This document shows, in pieces, positions 8,609-19,388 of a stretch of DNA of 51,248 bases. Origin of the DNA: Pseudomonadota bacterium. Lineage in GTDB: Bacteria; Desulfobacterota; Desulfovibrionia; Desulfovibrionales; Desulfovibrionaceae. The stretch covers positions 1-51,248 of the forward strand of contig JAEYTO010000103.1 of assembly GCA_023433925.1 (NCBI GenBank), given 5' to 3'. The notes beneath the pieces are model-generated. The model was not told the origin of the DNA and did no database searches. It saw nothing but the letters and a program-made list of their open reading frames with translations. The number at the start of each line of letters is the position of its first letter. Position 1 is the first letter of the stretch. The translations under genes were made by a program, and so were the position numbers.

Positions 8609-9709
8609 ATGCGAAGGATTCTTCAGGCGCTGTTGATCATTCTGCCCGTGTTGGCTGCCGGATTTGCGGCGGCTCAGCCCGGCGGGGCGGCGGACAACGC
8701 ACGGGACGAGTACCTGCGCGGCTATGCCGCGGCGGTGCTCGCCGAGGAGTTCGGCCTGCCGGCGGAGTGCGTCGAGGTGCGCCAGGGCGTGGCGCAACTG
8801 GCCTGCCTGCCCGAGGGCGAGGCCCGGTCGCGGCGTCTCGTGGCGCGTCTGGAGGCCATCCCCGGCATGCGGGGCGTGGCCGGTCCCGAGGCCACGGCCA
8901 AGGCCGAGGTCACGGGCAAGGCCGAGACGGAGCTGGAGCGGATCATCTTCCTGCCCGAGGGCATGCTGTTCAAGCCGCTCATGGCCGATCCGCGCTGGCC
9001 GCATTTCTCGGCCTCCTATCAGCATTTCGTGGATGCCGAGGAGGTGCGCCACGGGGGCTCGGCCACCTTCGGCGAGACCTTCCCCATCGTCCGCCTGGCC
9101 TGGGCGCGGGAGCGTGCGGCTGACGTGGGCTTGCAGGCCGCGGTCTTCTCCCTGTTCGACCTGGCGGGGGAATCCACGGACCTGATCAACGCCGACTACT
9201 GGGTGGCCATTCCGGCGAACGTGCGCCTGGGCGACTTCTCGGCCCTGGTTCGCTTCTACCACCAGAGCTCGCACTTGGGCGACGAGTTCCTTCTGGAAAA
9301 TCCGGGAGTGGAGAGGATCAATCTGAGCTACGAGGCCCTGGAGGCCATCCTGTCCCAAGACCTGCCCCTGGGGCTGCGGGTCTATGGCGGCGGCGAGTTC
9401 ATTCTGCACCGGGAGCCCAAGGACCTCGACCGTCCCGGAATCCAGGCGGGCCTGGAGTTCCGCAGCCCCTGGACCACGGCCCGCGGGACGCTGCGCCCCG
9501 TGGCCGGGCTGGACCTGCAATCCACCCAGGAGGGCGACTGGGACCCGGCCGTGTCCCTGCGCGCCGGCATGCAGCTCGAGGATCCGCTTTTCGTCAGCCG
9601 CAGGCTGCAAATCCTGTTCGAGTACTACGTCGGCAGCTCGCCCAACGGGCAATTCTACCCGAACGACATCCAGCTCTTCGGGTTGGGCCTGCACTTGCAG
9701 TACGACTGA
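8609..9709 (+). CDS. DUF1207 family protein, probable outer-membrane barrel
   Basis: 366 residues with a signal peptide (MRRILQALLIILPVLAAGFAA) and a long C-terminal region matching DUF1207 (PF06727). Recognisable stretches are IIFLPEGMLFKPLMADPRWP, the segment around FGETFPIVRLAW, SALVRFYHQSSHLGDEF and the terminal FGLGLHLQYD. The alternating aromatic pattern and aromatic/hydrophobic C-terminus fit an outer-membrane beta-barrel. An N-terminal insert of about 75 residues (27-105) precedes the domain and contains two cysteines. ATG 8609 follows AAGGTGGGGG. Function unknown. Confidence 0.85.
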   Translation: MRRILQALLIILPVLAAGFAAAQPGGAADNARDEYLRGYAAAVLAEEFGLPAECVEVRQGVAQLACLPEGEARSRRLVARLEAIPGMRGVAGPEATAKAEVTGKAETELERIIFLPEGMLFKPLMADPRWPHFSASYQHFVDAEEVRHGGSATFGETFPIVRLAWARERAADVGLQAAVFSLFDLAGESTDLINADYWVAIPANVRLGDFSALVRFYHQSSHLGDEFLLENPGVERINLSYEALEAILSQDLPLGLRVYGGGEFILHREPKDLDRPGIQAGLEFRSPWTTARGTLRPVAGLDLQSTQEGDWDPAVSLRAGMQLEDPLFVSRRLQILFEYYVGSSPNGQFYPNDIQLFGLGLHLQYD

Positions 9710-9800
9710 GGCGGGAAGATGCCGGTCCATCTTGCCATGGGTCGGCATTCTCTGTAGGTAGGCGGCTGAATGTGAACACGCGACATACACGGAGAGACAA

Positions 9801-10403
9801 ATGAGCATTCGTACGATCTTGGCCTTCATGCTGCTGCCCGTCCTGGCCCTGACCGCGGCCTGCGACGACAAGGGCGGCGCTTCCGGGACGAGCTCCCCCG
9901 TGGCCCTCATCGACCAGAACCGCCTGTACATGGAATCCAAGTCCGGCAAGCAGGGCATGGAGATACTCCAGGGCATGAGCTCCGATCTGCAATCGCAGAT
10001 CCAGGGCTTACAGGAGGAGATGGCCAAGGAGGGCAGCGAGCAGGACAAGCAGGAGCGCAACCGCCGCTTCCAGCAGACCCTGTCCGCCTCCCAGGCCCGC
10101 ATGGGCGCCGAGCAGAACCGCATCGTCGCCATCCTCCAGGAGAACGTGGAGGCCGTGCTGAACGACTACCGCAAGGAGCACGGCATCGCTCTCATCATGC
10201 CCGTGGAGGCCGCCCTGTCCTACGACAAGTCCGCCGACATCACCGACGAGATCATCGCGGCCCTGGACAAGCGCGAGATCGACCTGAGCAAGCCCGCCGA
10301 GCAGGCCCCGGCCCAGCCGGCCGAGCAGCCCGCCGAGCCGCGGGCCCCGGCCGCCGAGCAGCCGGCTCCCGCGCAGCAGCCCGCCGAGAAGCCGGCCCAG
10401 TAG
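9801..10403 (+). CDS. OmpH/Skp-like periplasmic lipoprotein
   Basis: 200 residues. A lipoprotein signal ends in ALTAAC (lipobox, Cys about 21), followed by a Skp/OmpH-like region: a short beta strand (PVALIDQNRLY), a long charged helix rich in Gln/Glu/Lys, and a returning strand (GIALIMPVEAALSYDKSADITDEII). The last 50 residues are a Pro/Ala/Gln/Glu low-complexity tail. Skp-like proteins hold unfolded outer-membrane proteins; lipid anchoring and the tail are departures from E. coli Skp. ATG 9801 follows GGAGAGACAA. A strong terminator follows at 10435. Confidence 0.8.
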   Translation: MSIRTILAFMLLPVLALTAACDDKGGASGTSSPVALIDQNRLYMESKSGKQGMEILQGMSSDLQSQIQGLQEEMAKEGSEQDKQERNRRFQQTLSASQARMGAEQNRIVAILQENVEAVLNDYRKEHGIALIMPVEAALSYDKSADITDEIIAALDKREIDLSKPAEQAPAQPAEQPAEPRAPAAEQPAPAQQPAEKPAQ

Positions 10404-10434
10404 CCGCGGCGTTCGACACGACATGCCGACGAAA

Positions 10435-10459
10435 GGCCCCCGGCGACGGGGGCCTTTTT
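10435..10459 (+). terminator. Rho-independent terminator after the OmpH-like gene
   Basis: Stem GGCCCCC/GGGGGCC with loop GGCGAC, followed by TTTTT. It may also serve the convergent diguanylate cyclase gene from the other strand. Confidence 0.85.
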
Positions 10460-10518
10460 CGTGCCTGGAATGGATTGCAAATGGAACGGTGATGCAGGGA
10501 ATGATCGCGCGGGATGCT

Positions 10519-11766
10519 CTATCCCAGCTCGACCCTGTTGCGGCCGTTCTTCTTGGCCTTGTACAGGGCCTTGTCCGCGGCCTTGACCACCTCGTCGGGC
10601 GTGGGGAGCTTGGGGCCGACCTCGGCCGCGCCGATGGACACGGTGACCGAGACTTTCTTGACCGTTTCGGGGCGCTTGGGGTTCTCGGGCTTCTGCTTGG
10701 GCCGGCCCTTGCCGCGCACGACGAACTCGGCCTCCTCGATGGCCTGGCGCAGGGCCTCCAGGTGGGGCTTGGCGGTCTTGCGGCCCAGCCTGGGGAAGAG
10801 CACGGTGAACTCCTCGCCGCCGTAGCGGTAGGCCTTGCCGCCGCCCGTGACCTTGGCCAGCCTCGAAGCGACCATGCGCAGCACCTGATCGCCCACGTCG
10901 TGGCCGTAGGTGTCGTTGAACTTCTTGAAATGATCCACGTCCACCATGGCCACGGCATACTCGCCGCCAAGCTTCTTGAAGTCGGCCTTGAGCACGCGGC
11001 GCGTGGGCAGGCTCGTCAGCTCGTCCAGGAAGGCCATGCGGTAGGAATCCACGAGGATGGAGCCGAGCAGGATGGCCGTGGCGGAGGTGAAGTGGACCGA
11101 GGCGGCGCTCGGGTCGCGCGCGCCCAGCCCGCAGGCGGCGGCGAGCAGGGCGAAGCCGAAGCCGGCCTCCACGGGCGCCTGCTCGCGCAGGGTCCGGTAG
11201 AGGAACAGGAGCAGGGCCGCGTGCAGGGCCACGAGGCCGGCCTGGGGCAGGCCGGTCCAGGCCGTGGCCTCGGCCGGAAGGAAGCTCCCCGAGAGCAGTC
11301 CGGCCATGGCCGCGTTGCCCCGGGCCGCCGCCTCGGGTCCGGCCAGCCAGAAGCAGACGCGGACCATGATGAACACGAAGGTCAGCTCGCCGGCCAGGAG
11401 CAGGATCTGCCAGACGCCCTTGGGCGTGAGCACGCCGCGGTCGCCGATCCAGGCGGCCAGAACGAAGTTGAGCGGCAGGAAGAGGGCCAGGGCGGCCAGG
11501 GTGGACTCGGCCGCGGGCGTCGGGTGGGGACTGTCCCAGGGTACCCAGAGGCGCGAGAGGCAGGCCAGGCCCAAGGCCAGGAAAGCGAACACGGCCCTGG
11601 ATCGGTTGAAGCGCCAGGCCAGTATCGCGCCCGAGACGGCCAGGACCAGAGGCAGCACCTCGAAGAACACGGCCGCCCCGCCCGTGATCAGCCCCAGGCG
11701 CAGAAACACGAACCCGGCCAGCAGAAGCAGGGCCGGATAGGCCAGCATGGACAGGGTTCTTCCCAT
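10519..11766 (-). CDS. Membrane-bound diguanylate cyclase (GGDEF)
   Basis: About 415 residues: seven or eight hydrophobic helices in the first 230 residues, then a GGDEF domain. Active-site motifs are present: DELTSLPTRR, MVDVDHFKKFNDTYGHDVGDQVLR and GGEEF, so the enzyme should make cyclic di-GMP. The four residues preceding KAYRYGGEEF are not RxxD, so the inhibitory site is missing and product inhibition is unlikely. A basic insert (RGKGRPKQKPENPKRPE) sits before VTVSIGAA. ATG 11766 opens the first membrane helix; upstream in-frame starts (11859, 11994) would add a low-complexity leader. Confidence 0.9.
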   Translation of the reverse strand: MGRTLSMLAYPALLLLAGFVFLRLGLITGGAAVFFEVLPLVLAVSGAILAWRFNRSRAVFAFLALGLACLSRLWVPWDSPHPTPAAESTLAALALFLPLNFVLAAWIGDRGVLTPKGVWQILLLAGELTFVFIMVRVCFWLAGPEAAARGNAAMAGLLSGSFLPAEATAWTGLPQAGLVALHAALLLFLYRTLREQAPVEAGFGFALLAAACGLGARDPSAASVHFTSATAILLGSILVDSYRMAFLDELTSLPTRRVLKADFKKLGGEYAVAMVDVDHFKKFNDTYGHDVGDQVLRMVASRLAKVTGGGKAYRYGGEEFTVLFPRLGRKTAKPHLEALRQAIEEAEFVVRGKGRPKQKPENPKRPETVKKVSVTVSIGAAEVGPKLPTPDEVVKAADKALYKAKKNGRNRVELG

Positions 11767-11993
11767 TGCCTCGCTCGCGGTTGGTGGCCAGCGTGGGCGC
11801 CAAGGCGCCGGCGCGCGAAAAGCCTGGAGTGGCGGGTGAATCTCCCGCGAATCCATACCGGCCGAGGTCGGCCGGGTCAAGGCCGTGGACATGGCGGCCG
11901 CCATGTCGTATGCAGGCCGGATCGTCGAACGGCCGGCCCGCGCGGCATGGCGGCCGGCCATGTCCAAATCACGTGCAGCGCATGGAGACTTCA

Positions 11994-12329
11994 ATGGCCA
12001 AAGGCACCTTCTTCCTGCTGAACGATCCTGACCTCATGGAGCTTTTCTTCCAGGAGTACGGGCGGCGCATGGTCTTTCGCGGCGGACCCAAGGCCATGGC
12101 CGACCAGGGCGAGCGCACCTTGGACTCCATGGCGATCTACCTCTTCGGCTATCCCAGCCTGGCCGGCGACAAGCCGATCACCTTCGAGCTGCGCTTCATC
12201 GAGGAGGGCAGCCGCGCCATCGCGGCCCGCGTCGAGGGCCGTGTCATGGAGATCTCGCCGGAGGACGTGGAAGGCTTCATCGAGGATACCCAGCACACGC
12301 TCGATCGCGCCCGCGAGAGGAGCGGCTAG
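11994..12329 (+). CDS. Small conserved protein of unknown function
   Basis: 111 residues, soluble and acidic, beginning MAKGTFFLLNDPDLMELFF. No signal peptide, membrane segment or catalytic motif. ATG 11994 follows GGAGA at proper spacing and the coding bias matches neighbours. It is divergent from the diguanylate cyclase. Confidence 0.7.
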   Translation: MAKGTFFLLNDPDLMELFFQEYGRRMVFRGGPKAMADQGERTLDSMAIYLFGYPSLAGDKPITFELRFIEEGSRAIAARVEGRVMEISPEDVEGFIEDTQHTLDRARERSG

Positions 12330-12346
12330 GGCAACTCGCCGGATGA

Positions 12347-12420
12347 CCGGGAAGGGCTTCGCCCTCTCCAGATCCCACCCGCCAAGGGCGCAGGCCTTTG
12401 GCCCCCGCGTTTCATTTGCC
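12347..12420. repeat. Twin-hairpin repeat, copy G (reverse orientation)
   Basis: Two GC-rich hairpins separated by ATCCCACCCGCC, the reverse complement of the GGTGGGTGGGG-type spacer in copy A. It lies in the spacer between 12330 and 12613. Confidence 0.65.
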
Positions 12421-12490
12421 AGCGGCCCCAGCGCCGCCGGCTGCTCGCGCTCTTGGCCGGGCCGCGCGACACCGCGCGGCCCGGCCTTTT

Positions 12491-12614
12491 GAGCGTCTTG
12501 CTTTTGAAAATGCTCCGCAAGTCATGCGTCGGCATGGCTTGCCGTCGCGTGGGCGGCGACGCAATCCGCTTGCGCGGGCACCCCCGGAGCGAGCGTCTCA
12601 AAGTCAAACCGCTC
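12491..12614. repeat. Dispersed repeat family 3, copy 1
   Basis: About 124 bp closely matching 48219-48343. Shared blocks include TTGCTTTTGAAAATGCTCCG, a CGGCATGGCTTG hairpin core, GGAGCGAGCGTCTCAAAGTC and AACCGCTCT. The two ends are imperfect inverted repeats of about 28 bp. Non-coding and MITE-like. Confidence 0.8.
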
Positions 12615-13021
12615 TAGGTTCCCTGGACGCCCAGCCGCTTGGCGATGGCCTCATGGATGCGCTTCGAGGCCTGCTCGTCGCCGGTGTAGCCCACGCGCAC
12701 CGAGATCAGCGTCTTGTCCTTGTCCAGCGCGTCAAGCCGGACCCAGACGGACTTTTCGCCATCCCTGGCGTTGATGTCGGCTTCGGACAAATCCTTTTTC
12801 TTCTCGTCAATGGTGATGCGCAGGTCCTGGAGCGCTTCGAGGCTGGCGACGTAGGCCCGATCAAGGGGCACGTTGTAGTCGCGCTTGAGCTTGCCCTCGA
12901 CGTAGACATACGTTCCCGCGCTCACGGCCGCCAGGCCGAGCACGGCCGCGACGGCGCCGCATCCGGCCAGATTGATGCAAAACAGTACCAGCATGGCCGT
13001 TCCAGCAAGTCGTCTTTTCAT
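12614..13021 (-). CDS. DUF3568 family lipoprotein
   Basis: 135 residues. A lipoprotein signal ends in NLAGC; the mature part has the DUF3568 pattern: GTYVYVEGKLKRDY, DRAYVASLEALQDL and VRVGYTGDEQASKRIHEAI. Probably anchored in the periplasm. GGGAGGCATC precedes ATG 13021. It is a tandem paralogue of the next upstream gene (13118-13510), with which it shares the C-terminal VRVGYTGDEQAS block. Function unknown. Confidence 0.85.
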   Translation of the reverse strand: MKRRLAGTAMLVLFCINLAGCGAVAAVLGLAAVSAGTYVYVEGKLKRDYNVPLDRAYVASLEALQDLRITIDEKKKDLSEADINARDGEKSVWVRLDALDKDKTLISVRVGYTGDEQASKRIHEAIAKRLGVQGT

Positions 13022-13117
13022 GATGCCTCCCTGCATGATGCACTGTTCGCGGACGGCGTCCGCCAATTCCAGCTTCGGATCCTTGACCGACTGATGAAGT
13101 TCTTTGCGAACATCAGG

Positions 13118-13510
13118 TCATAGCCGCTTGGCGATGGCCTCGTGAACGCGCCGCGAGGCCTGCTCGTCGCCCGTGTAGCCCACGCGCACGGAGATCTGGG
13201 TCTGTCCTTCGCCCTTGGTTTCCAGGCTGATCCACACGGGAGTGCCGTCCTGCTGCTCGGCCCGGATGTCGGCCTGGGCGATCTCCTTGTTCTGCTCGGT
13301 GACCTTGAGGTTCATCTGCTGGGCCCCTGCCAGGGAGGCCTGATAGGCCCGGTTGAGGTCCACGTCGTATGTGCGCTGGAGCCGGCCCTCGGTGTAGATG
13401 TACGTGCCGGCGGCAGCGGCTCCGCCCGCGATCAGGGCTCCGCAGCCCGCAAGGTAGGGCGCGCTCAGGGCCAGAAGAGTCAGAAGCACGAGATGGCGTT
13501 TCAGTCTCAT
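13118..13510 (-). CDS. DUF3568 family lipoprotein, paralogue
   Basis: 130 residues, lipobox YLAGC at about 20-24, then GTYIYTEGRLQRTYDVDLNRAY and the conserved SVRVGYTGDEQASRRVHEAIAKRL ending. CAGGAGGCTCTCC precedes ATG 13510. First gene of the tandem DUF3568 pair; divergence between the copies is high outside the motifs, so the duplication is not recent. Confidence 0.85.
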   Translation of the reverse strand: MRLKRHLVLLTLLALSAPYLAGCGALIAGGAAAAGTYIYTEGRLQRTYDVDLNRAYQASLAGAQQMNLKVTEQNKEIAQADIRAEQQDGTPVWISLETKGEGQTQISVRVGYTGDEQASRRVHEAIAKRL

Positions 13511-13622
13511 GGAGAGCCTCCTGTACGAGTTGCGGCCGCTTCGGGCCCGGCTTCCGATGCCGCCGGGCGGGAAAGCCGTGGGCCATCGTCCCAGGCATAC
13601 AGGAAAGTGGGTGAGCGAGGAA

Positions 13623-16409
<2,787 letters not shown>

Positions 16410-16449
16410 GGGCGGACAGGCGGGACTTTGGCCCAGGCCGGGTCGGCAG

Positions 16450-17469
16450 TCAATGCCGGCCGAAGCCGTAACGCGGGTCGTCCTTGCCCATCCCGGCGTA
16501 CAGATGGGCCACGTGGTCGCCGTAGCCGTTGTAGGGCAGGGTGGGCCTGCGTTCGCCCGTGCCGAGCATGCGCTCCGTGGCCTGGGACCAGCGCGGGTGC
16601 GGCTCGGTCGGGTCCACGTTGGACCAGAAGTCGTACTCGTGGGGCGCGAGGGTGTTCCAGAAGGTGGCCGGCCGCTCGGCCGTGAACTCGATGGCTGTGA
16701 CGGACTTGATGCTCTTGTAGCCGTACTTCCAGGGCACGACCACGCGCACGGGCGCGCCGTTCTGTTTAGGCAGCTCGCGGCCGTGCATGCCCACGGCCAG
16801 GAAAGCCGTCTCGTTCACGGCCTCGGACAGGGTCAGCCCCTCGAAGTAGGGCCACAGCCGTTCGTAAGGCCCGCCCGGCCGCTGGTTGGGGGCCTGCGCC
16901 GGCCGCAGGAAGGACGTGAAGCGCACGTGGCGCGCCCCGGCCCTGGGCCGCGCGGCCTCGATCAGGCGGCGCAGCGGCACGCCGATCCAGGGCACGGCCA
17001 TGGCCCAAGCCTCCACGCAGCGGAAACGATAGGGCCGCTCCTCCAGCGCGCCGAGCGCCTTGCCGGAGACGATGTCGGCGACGTCCAGCTCAAGCGGGTT
17101 GTCCACCAATCCGCCCACGCTCAGGCTCCAAGGCCTGGTGATGAAGTCCCGCACGTGCCGCCAGACGGACTTGCTCTCGGTGAACTCGTAGAAGTTGCAC
17201 ACCGAGGCCGCCTGCTCCAGGCCGGTGAGCGGACGGTCGAGGCCGAAGGCCGGGTTGGGTCGGGCCTTGAGCAGGTTGAGCTCCACGAGAGTGCCTTCCA
17301 CGCCGCGCACCTCGCCGCTCCACAGGTCGCGGGTCGCCAGCAGCGTCCCCATGGCCGCTCCGGCCGCGCTCAGGCCCATGGCCTTGAGCAGGGCGCGCCG
17401 CCCATGGAAGACGGCCTCGGGCGTGGGCTCGCAGGCCGGCAAGGGGATGCTGCTCCTACGCCAGCGCAC
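16450..17469 (-). CDS. msrP: Protein-methionine-sulfoxide reductase, molybdopterin subunit
   Basis: 339 residues, sulfite-oxidase fold (YedY/MsrP). It carries a Tat signal (GRRALLKAMG, about residues 23-32), the molybdenum-ligand cysteine in FRCVEAWAMAVPWIG (about Cys151), and family motifs VPWKYGYKSIKS and PRWSQATER. It repairs oxidised methionines in periplasmic proteins using electrons from a membrane haem protein (MsrQ). No msrQ is seen in this window. I chose GTG 17469, which overlaps the rpiA end by 14 bases; TTG 17499 is an alternative. Coupling to the pentose phosphate genes is unusual. Confidence 0.9.
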   Translation of the reverse strand: MRWRRSSIPLPACEPTPEAVFHGRRALLKAMGLSAAGAAMGTLLATRDLWSGEVRGVEGTLVELNLLKARPNPAFGLDRPLTGLEQAASVCNFYEFTESKSVWRHVRDFITRPWSLSVGGLVDNPLELDVADIVSGKALGALEERPYRFRCVEAWAMAVPWIGVPLRRLIEAARPRAGARHVRFTSFLRPAQAPNQRPGGPYERLWPYFEGLTLSEAVNETAFLAVGMHGRELPKQNGAPVRVVVPWKYGYKSIKSVTAIEFTAERPATFWNTLAPHEYDFWSNVDPTEPHPRWSQATERMLGTGERRPTLPYNGYGDHVAHLYAGMGKDDPRYGFGRH

Positions 17470-18187
17470 TCCGCTCGTCCCCCAGTCCGGGCCGCTCAAA
17501 CTCCCGCAGGCCGTCCGGTCCGGCCGAGACCACCTCGGAGGCCAGGTCGAGGAACAGGCCGTGGGCCATGATGCCCGCCCGCGCCTCCAGACGCCGGGCC
17601 AGGCCGTGGGGGTCGTCCAGGGGCGCCTGGCTCCAGTCCAGGATGAAGTTGCCCTGGGCCGTGACGAAGGGCTTGCCGTCGGGACCGGGCCGCGGCTTCG
17701 TCTTTCCGCCCAGCCCTTCCAGGAAGCGGCGCTCGGGGATGAGGGCGAAGGGCACCACCTCCACGGGCAGCGGGTGCTTCTCGCCCAGCCTTTTGGTGAG
17801 CTTGGAGGAGTCCACGACGATGACCACCCGCCCGGAGGCCTGGGCCACGATCTTCTCGCGCAGGAGCGCGCCTCCGCCGCCCTTGATGCAGTTCAGCCGC
17901 GGATCGACCTCGTCCGCGCCGTCGATGGTCAGGTCGAGGCTGGGCCGAGCGTCCAGGGTGGCCAGGGGGATGGCCAGTTGCCTGGCCTCTTCCTCCACGC
18001 GCCTGGAGCACGGCACGCCGAGCACGTCCTTGAGCGAGCCGTCGCGCAGGAGCGCGGCGAGCTTGAGCAGGGCGTAAGACGCGGTGGAGCCGTGGCCCAG
18101 GCCAAGGACCATTCCGCTACGCACGCGCTCCACGGCCTTCTCGGCGGCCAGGCGTTTGTACTTGTCCTCGGGCCCGACGATCCTCAT
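17456..18187 (-). CDS. rpiA: Ribose-5-phosphate isomerase A
   Basis: 243 residues. Interconverts ribose 5-phosphate and ribulose 5-phosphate. Motifs: GLGHGSTASYAL (phosphate loop), DLTIDGADEVD with the catalytic Asp, IKGGGGALLREKI, and VVDSSKLTKRLG. Slightly longer than the roughly 220-residue E. coli enzyme because of C-terminal residues. ATG 18187 overlaps the transaldolase stop (ATGA), showing translational coupling. Confidence 0.95.
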   Translation of the reverse strand: MRIVGPEDKYKRLAAEKAVERVRSGMVLGLGHGSTASYALLKLAALLRDGSLKDVLGVPCSRRVEEEARQLAIPLATLDARPSLDLTIDGADEVDPRLNCIKGGGGALLREKIVAQASGRVVIVVDSSKLTKRLGEKHPLPVEVVPFALIPERRFLEGLGGKTKPRPGPDGKPFVTAQGNFILDWSQAPLDDPHGLARRLEARAGIMAHGLFLDLASEVVSAGPDGLREFERPGLGDERSALA

Positions 18188-19287
18188 GCCTCGGCGACCT
18201 CGGCGCTGCGCTTGCGGATGGCCGCCAGCAGCGCGTCGAAGGACTTGGCGAAGGCGGCCACGCCCTCGGTCTGCAAATCCTCGGTGATCCGCGCGAGGTC
18301 GATGCCCTGGGCCGACAGGCGGTCCATGATCCCGGCCAGCCTGGCCTTCTCGGTTTCGCCCGTGAGCAGGGCCAGCTCGGCCCGGCCGTGGTCCAGGAAG
18401 GCCTGCAACGTCTCCGGGGGCAGGGTGTTCACGGTCTGGGGGCCGATGAGCTCGTCCACGTACTTCGTGTCCGGGTAGCTCGGGTCCTTGGTGGAGGTGG
18501 AGGCCCACAGGGGGCGCTGCACGCGCGCGCCCCTGTCCGCCAGCCGCTCCCAGCGCCGTGTGCCGAAGATCTCGCTGAAGCGGATGTAGGCCCGTCCGGC
18601 GTTGGTCACGGCGGCCAGCCCCAGGAGTTCGGACTGGCCGGCCTCCTTGAGCGCGCGGTCCACGGCCGTGTCCACGCGCGAGAGGAAGAACGAGGCCACC
18701 GAGGCCACCCGGCTCACGTCCCCGCCGGATTCGGCGAGCTTCTCCAGCCCGGCGATGTAGGCGTTGGCCACGGCTTCGTAGTGGGCCAGGGAGAAGACCA
18801 GCGTGGCGTTGACGTTGACCCCGTCGGCGATGAGCCGCTCCAGGGCCGGCACGCCTTCGGCCGTGGCCGGGACCTTGATCATGACGTTGGGCCGGTCCAC
18901 CTGCTCGAACAGGCGCAGGGCCTCGCTCACGGTGCCCTTGATGTCGTGGGCCAGGTGCGGGTTGACCTCCAGGCTCACGAAGCCGTCCATCCCGGCGGTG
19001 GCCTGGAACACCGGCCGCAGGATGTCCGCGGCCATGCGGATGTCCTCCACGGCCAGGGCCTCGTAGGTGTCCATGGCCGACCGGCCGCCGCCGGCCAGCC
19101 GTTCCAGGGCCCCGGTGTAGTCGTCGCTCTCGGCGATGGCCTTCTGGAAGATCGTCGGGTTGGATGTCACGCCCGTGACCCCCAGCGCGACTAGCCGCTC
19201 CAGTTCTCCGTTCACCAGGAAGGAGCGGCGGATGAAGTCCAGCCACACGGACTGCCCGTGCCGGGCCAACTCGCTCAGTGTATTCAT
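18184..19287 (-). CDS. tal: Transaldolase
   Basis: 367 residues, the length of the long Tal subfamily that includes the transaldolase of actinobacteria. Transfers dihydroxyacetone units between sugar phosphates. The Schiff-base lysine is in NVMIKVPAT (Lys138); GVTSNPTIFQKA lies near the N-terminus and ASTSTKDPSYPDTKYVDEL near the C-terminal third. CGGAGGATTCCC precedes ATG 19287. It is 101 bases downstream of tkt and overlaps rpiA. Confidence 0.95.
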   Translation of the reverse strand: MNTLSELARHGQSVWLDFIRRSFLVNGELERLVALGVTGVTSNPTIFQKAIAESDDYTGALERLAGGGRSAMDTYEALAVEDIRMAADILRPVFQATAGMDGFVSLEVNPHLAHDIKGTVSEALRLFEQVDRPNVMIKVPATAEGVPALERLIADGVNVNATLVFSLAHYEAVANAYIAGLEKLAESGGDVSRVASVASFFLSRVDTAVDRALKEAGQSELLGLAAVTNAGRAYIRFSEIFGTRRWERLADRGARVQRPLWASTSTKDPSYPDTKYVDELIGPQTVNTLPPETLQAFLDHGRAELALLTGETEKARLAGIMDRLSAQGIDLARITEDLQTEGVAAFAKSFDALLAAIRKRSAEVAEA

Positions 19288-19388
19288 GGGAATCCTCCGT
19301 GTGGGGCTTGCCTTGCGTCCCCGGCTTAATCATCCGCTCCCCCGCGAGCCCTTGCGCCCGCTGGACCGTTCCGTGGAGCAGGCGGGGC

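Noticed and set aside
17456..19333. One 625-codon frame spanning rpiA and tal
   Set aside because: Only its last part is RpiA; upstream it reads tal out of frame. The true rpiA starts at 18187.
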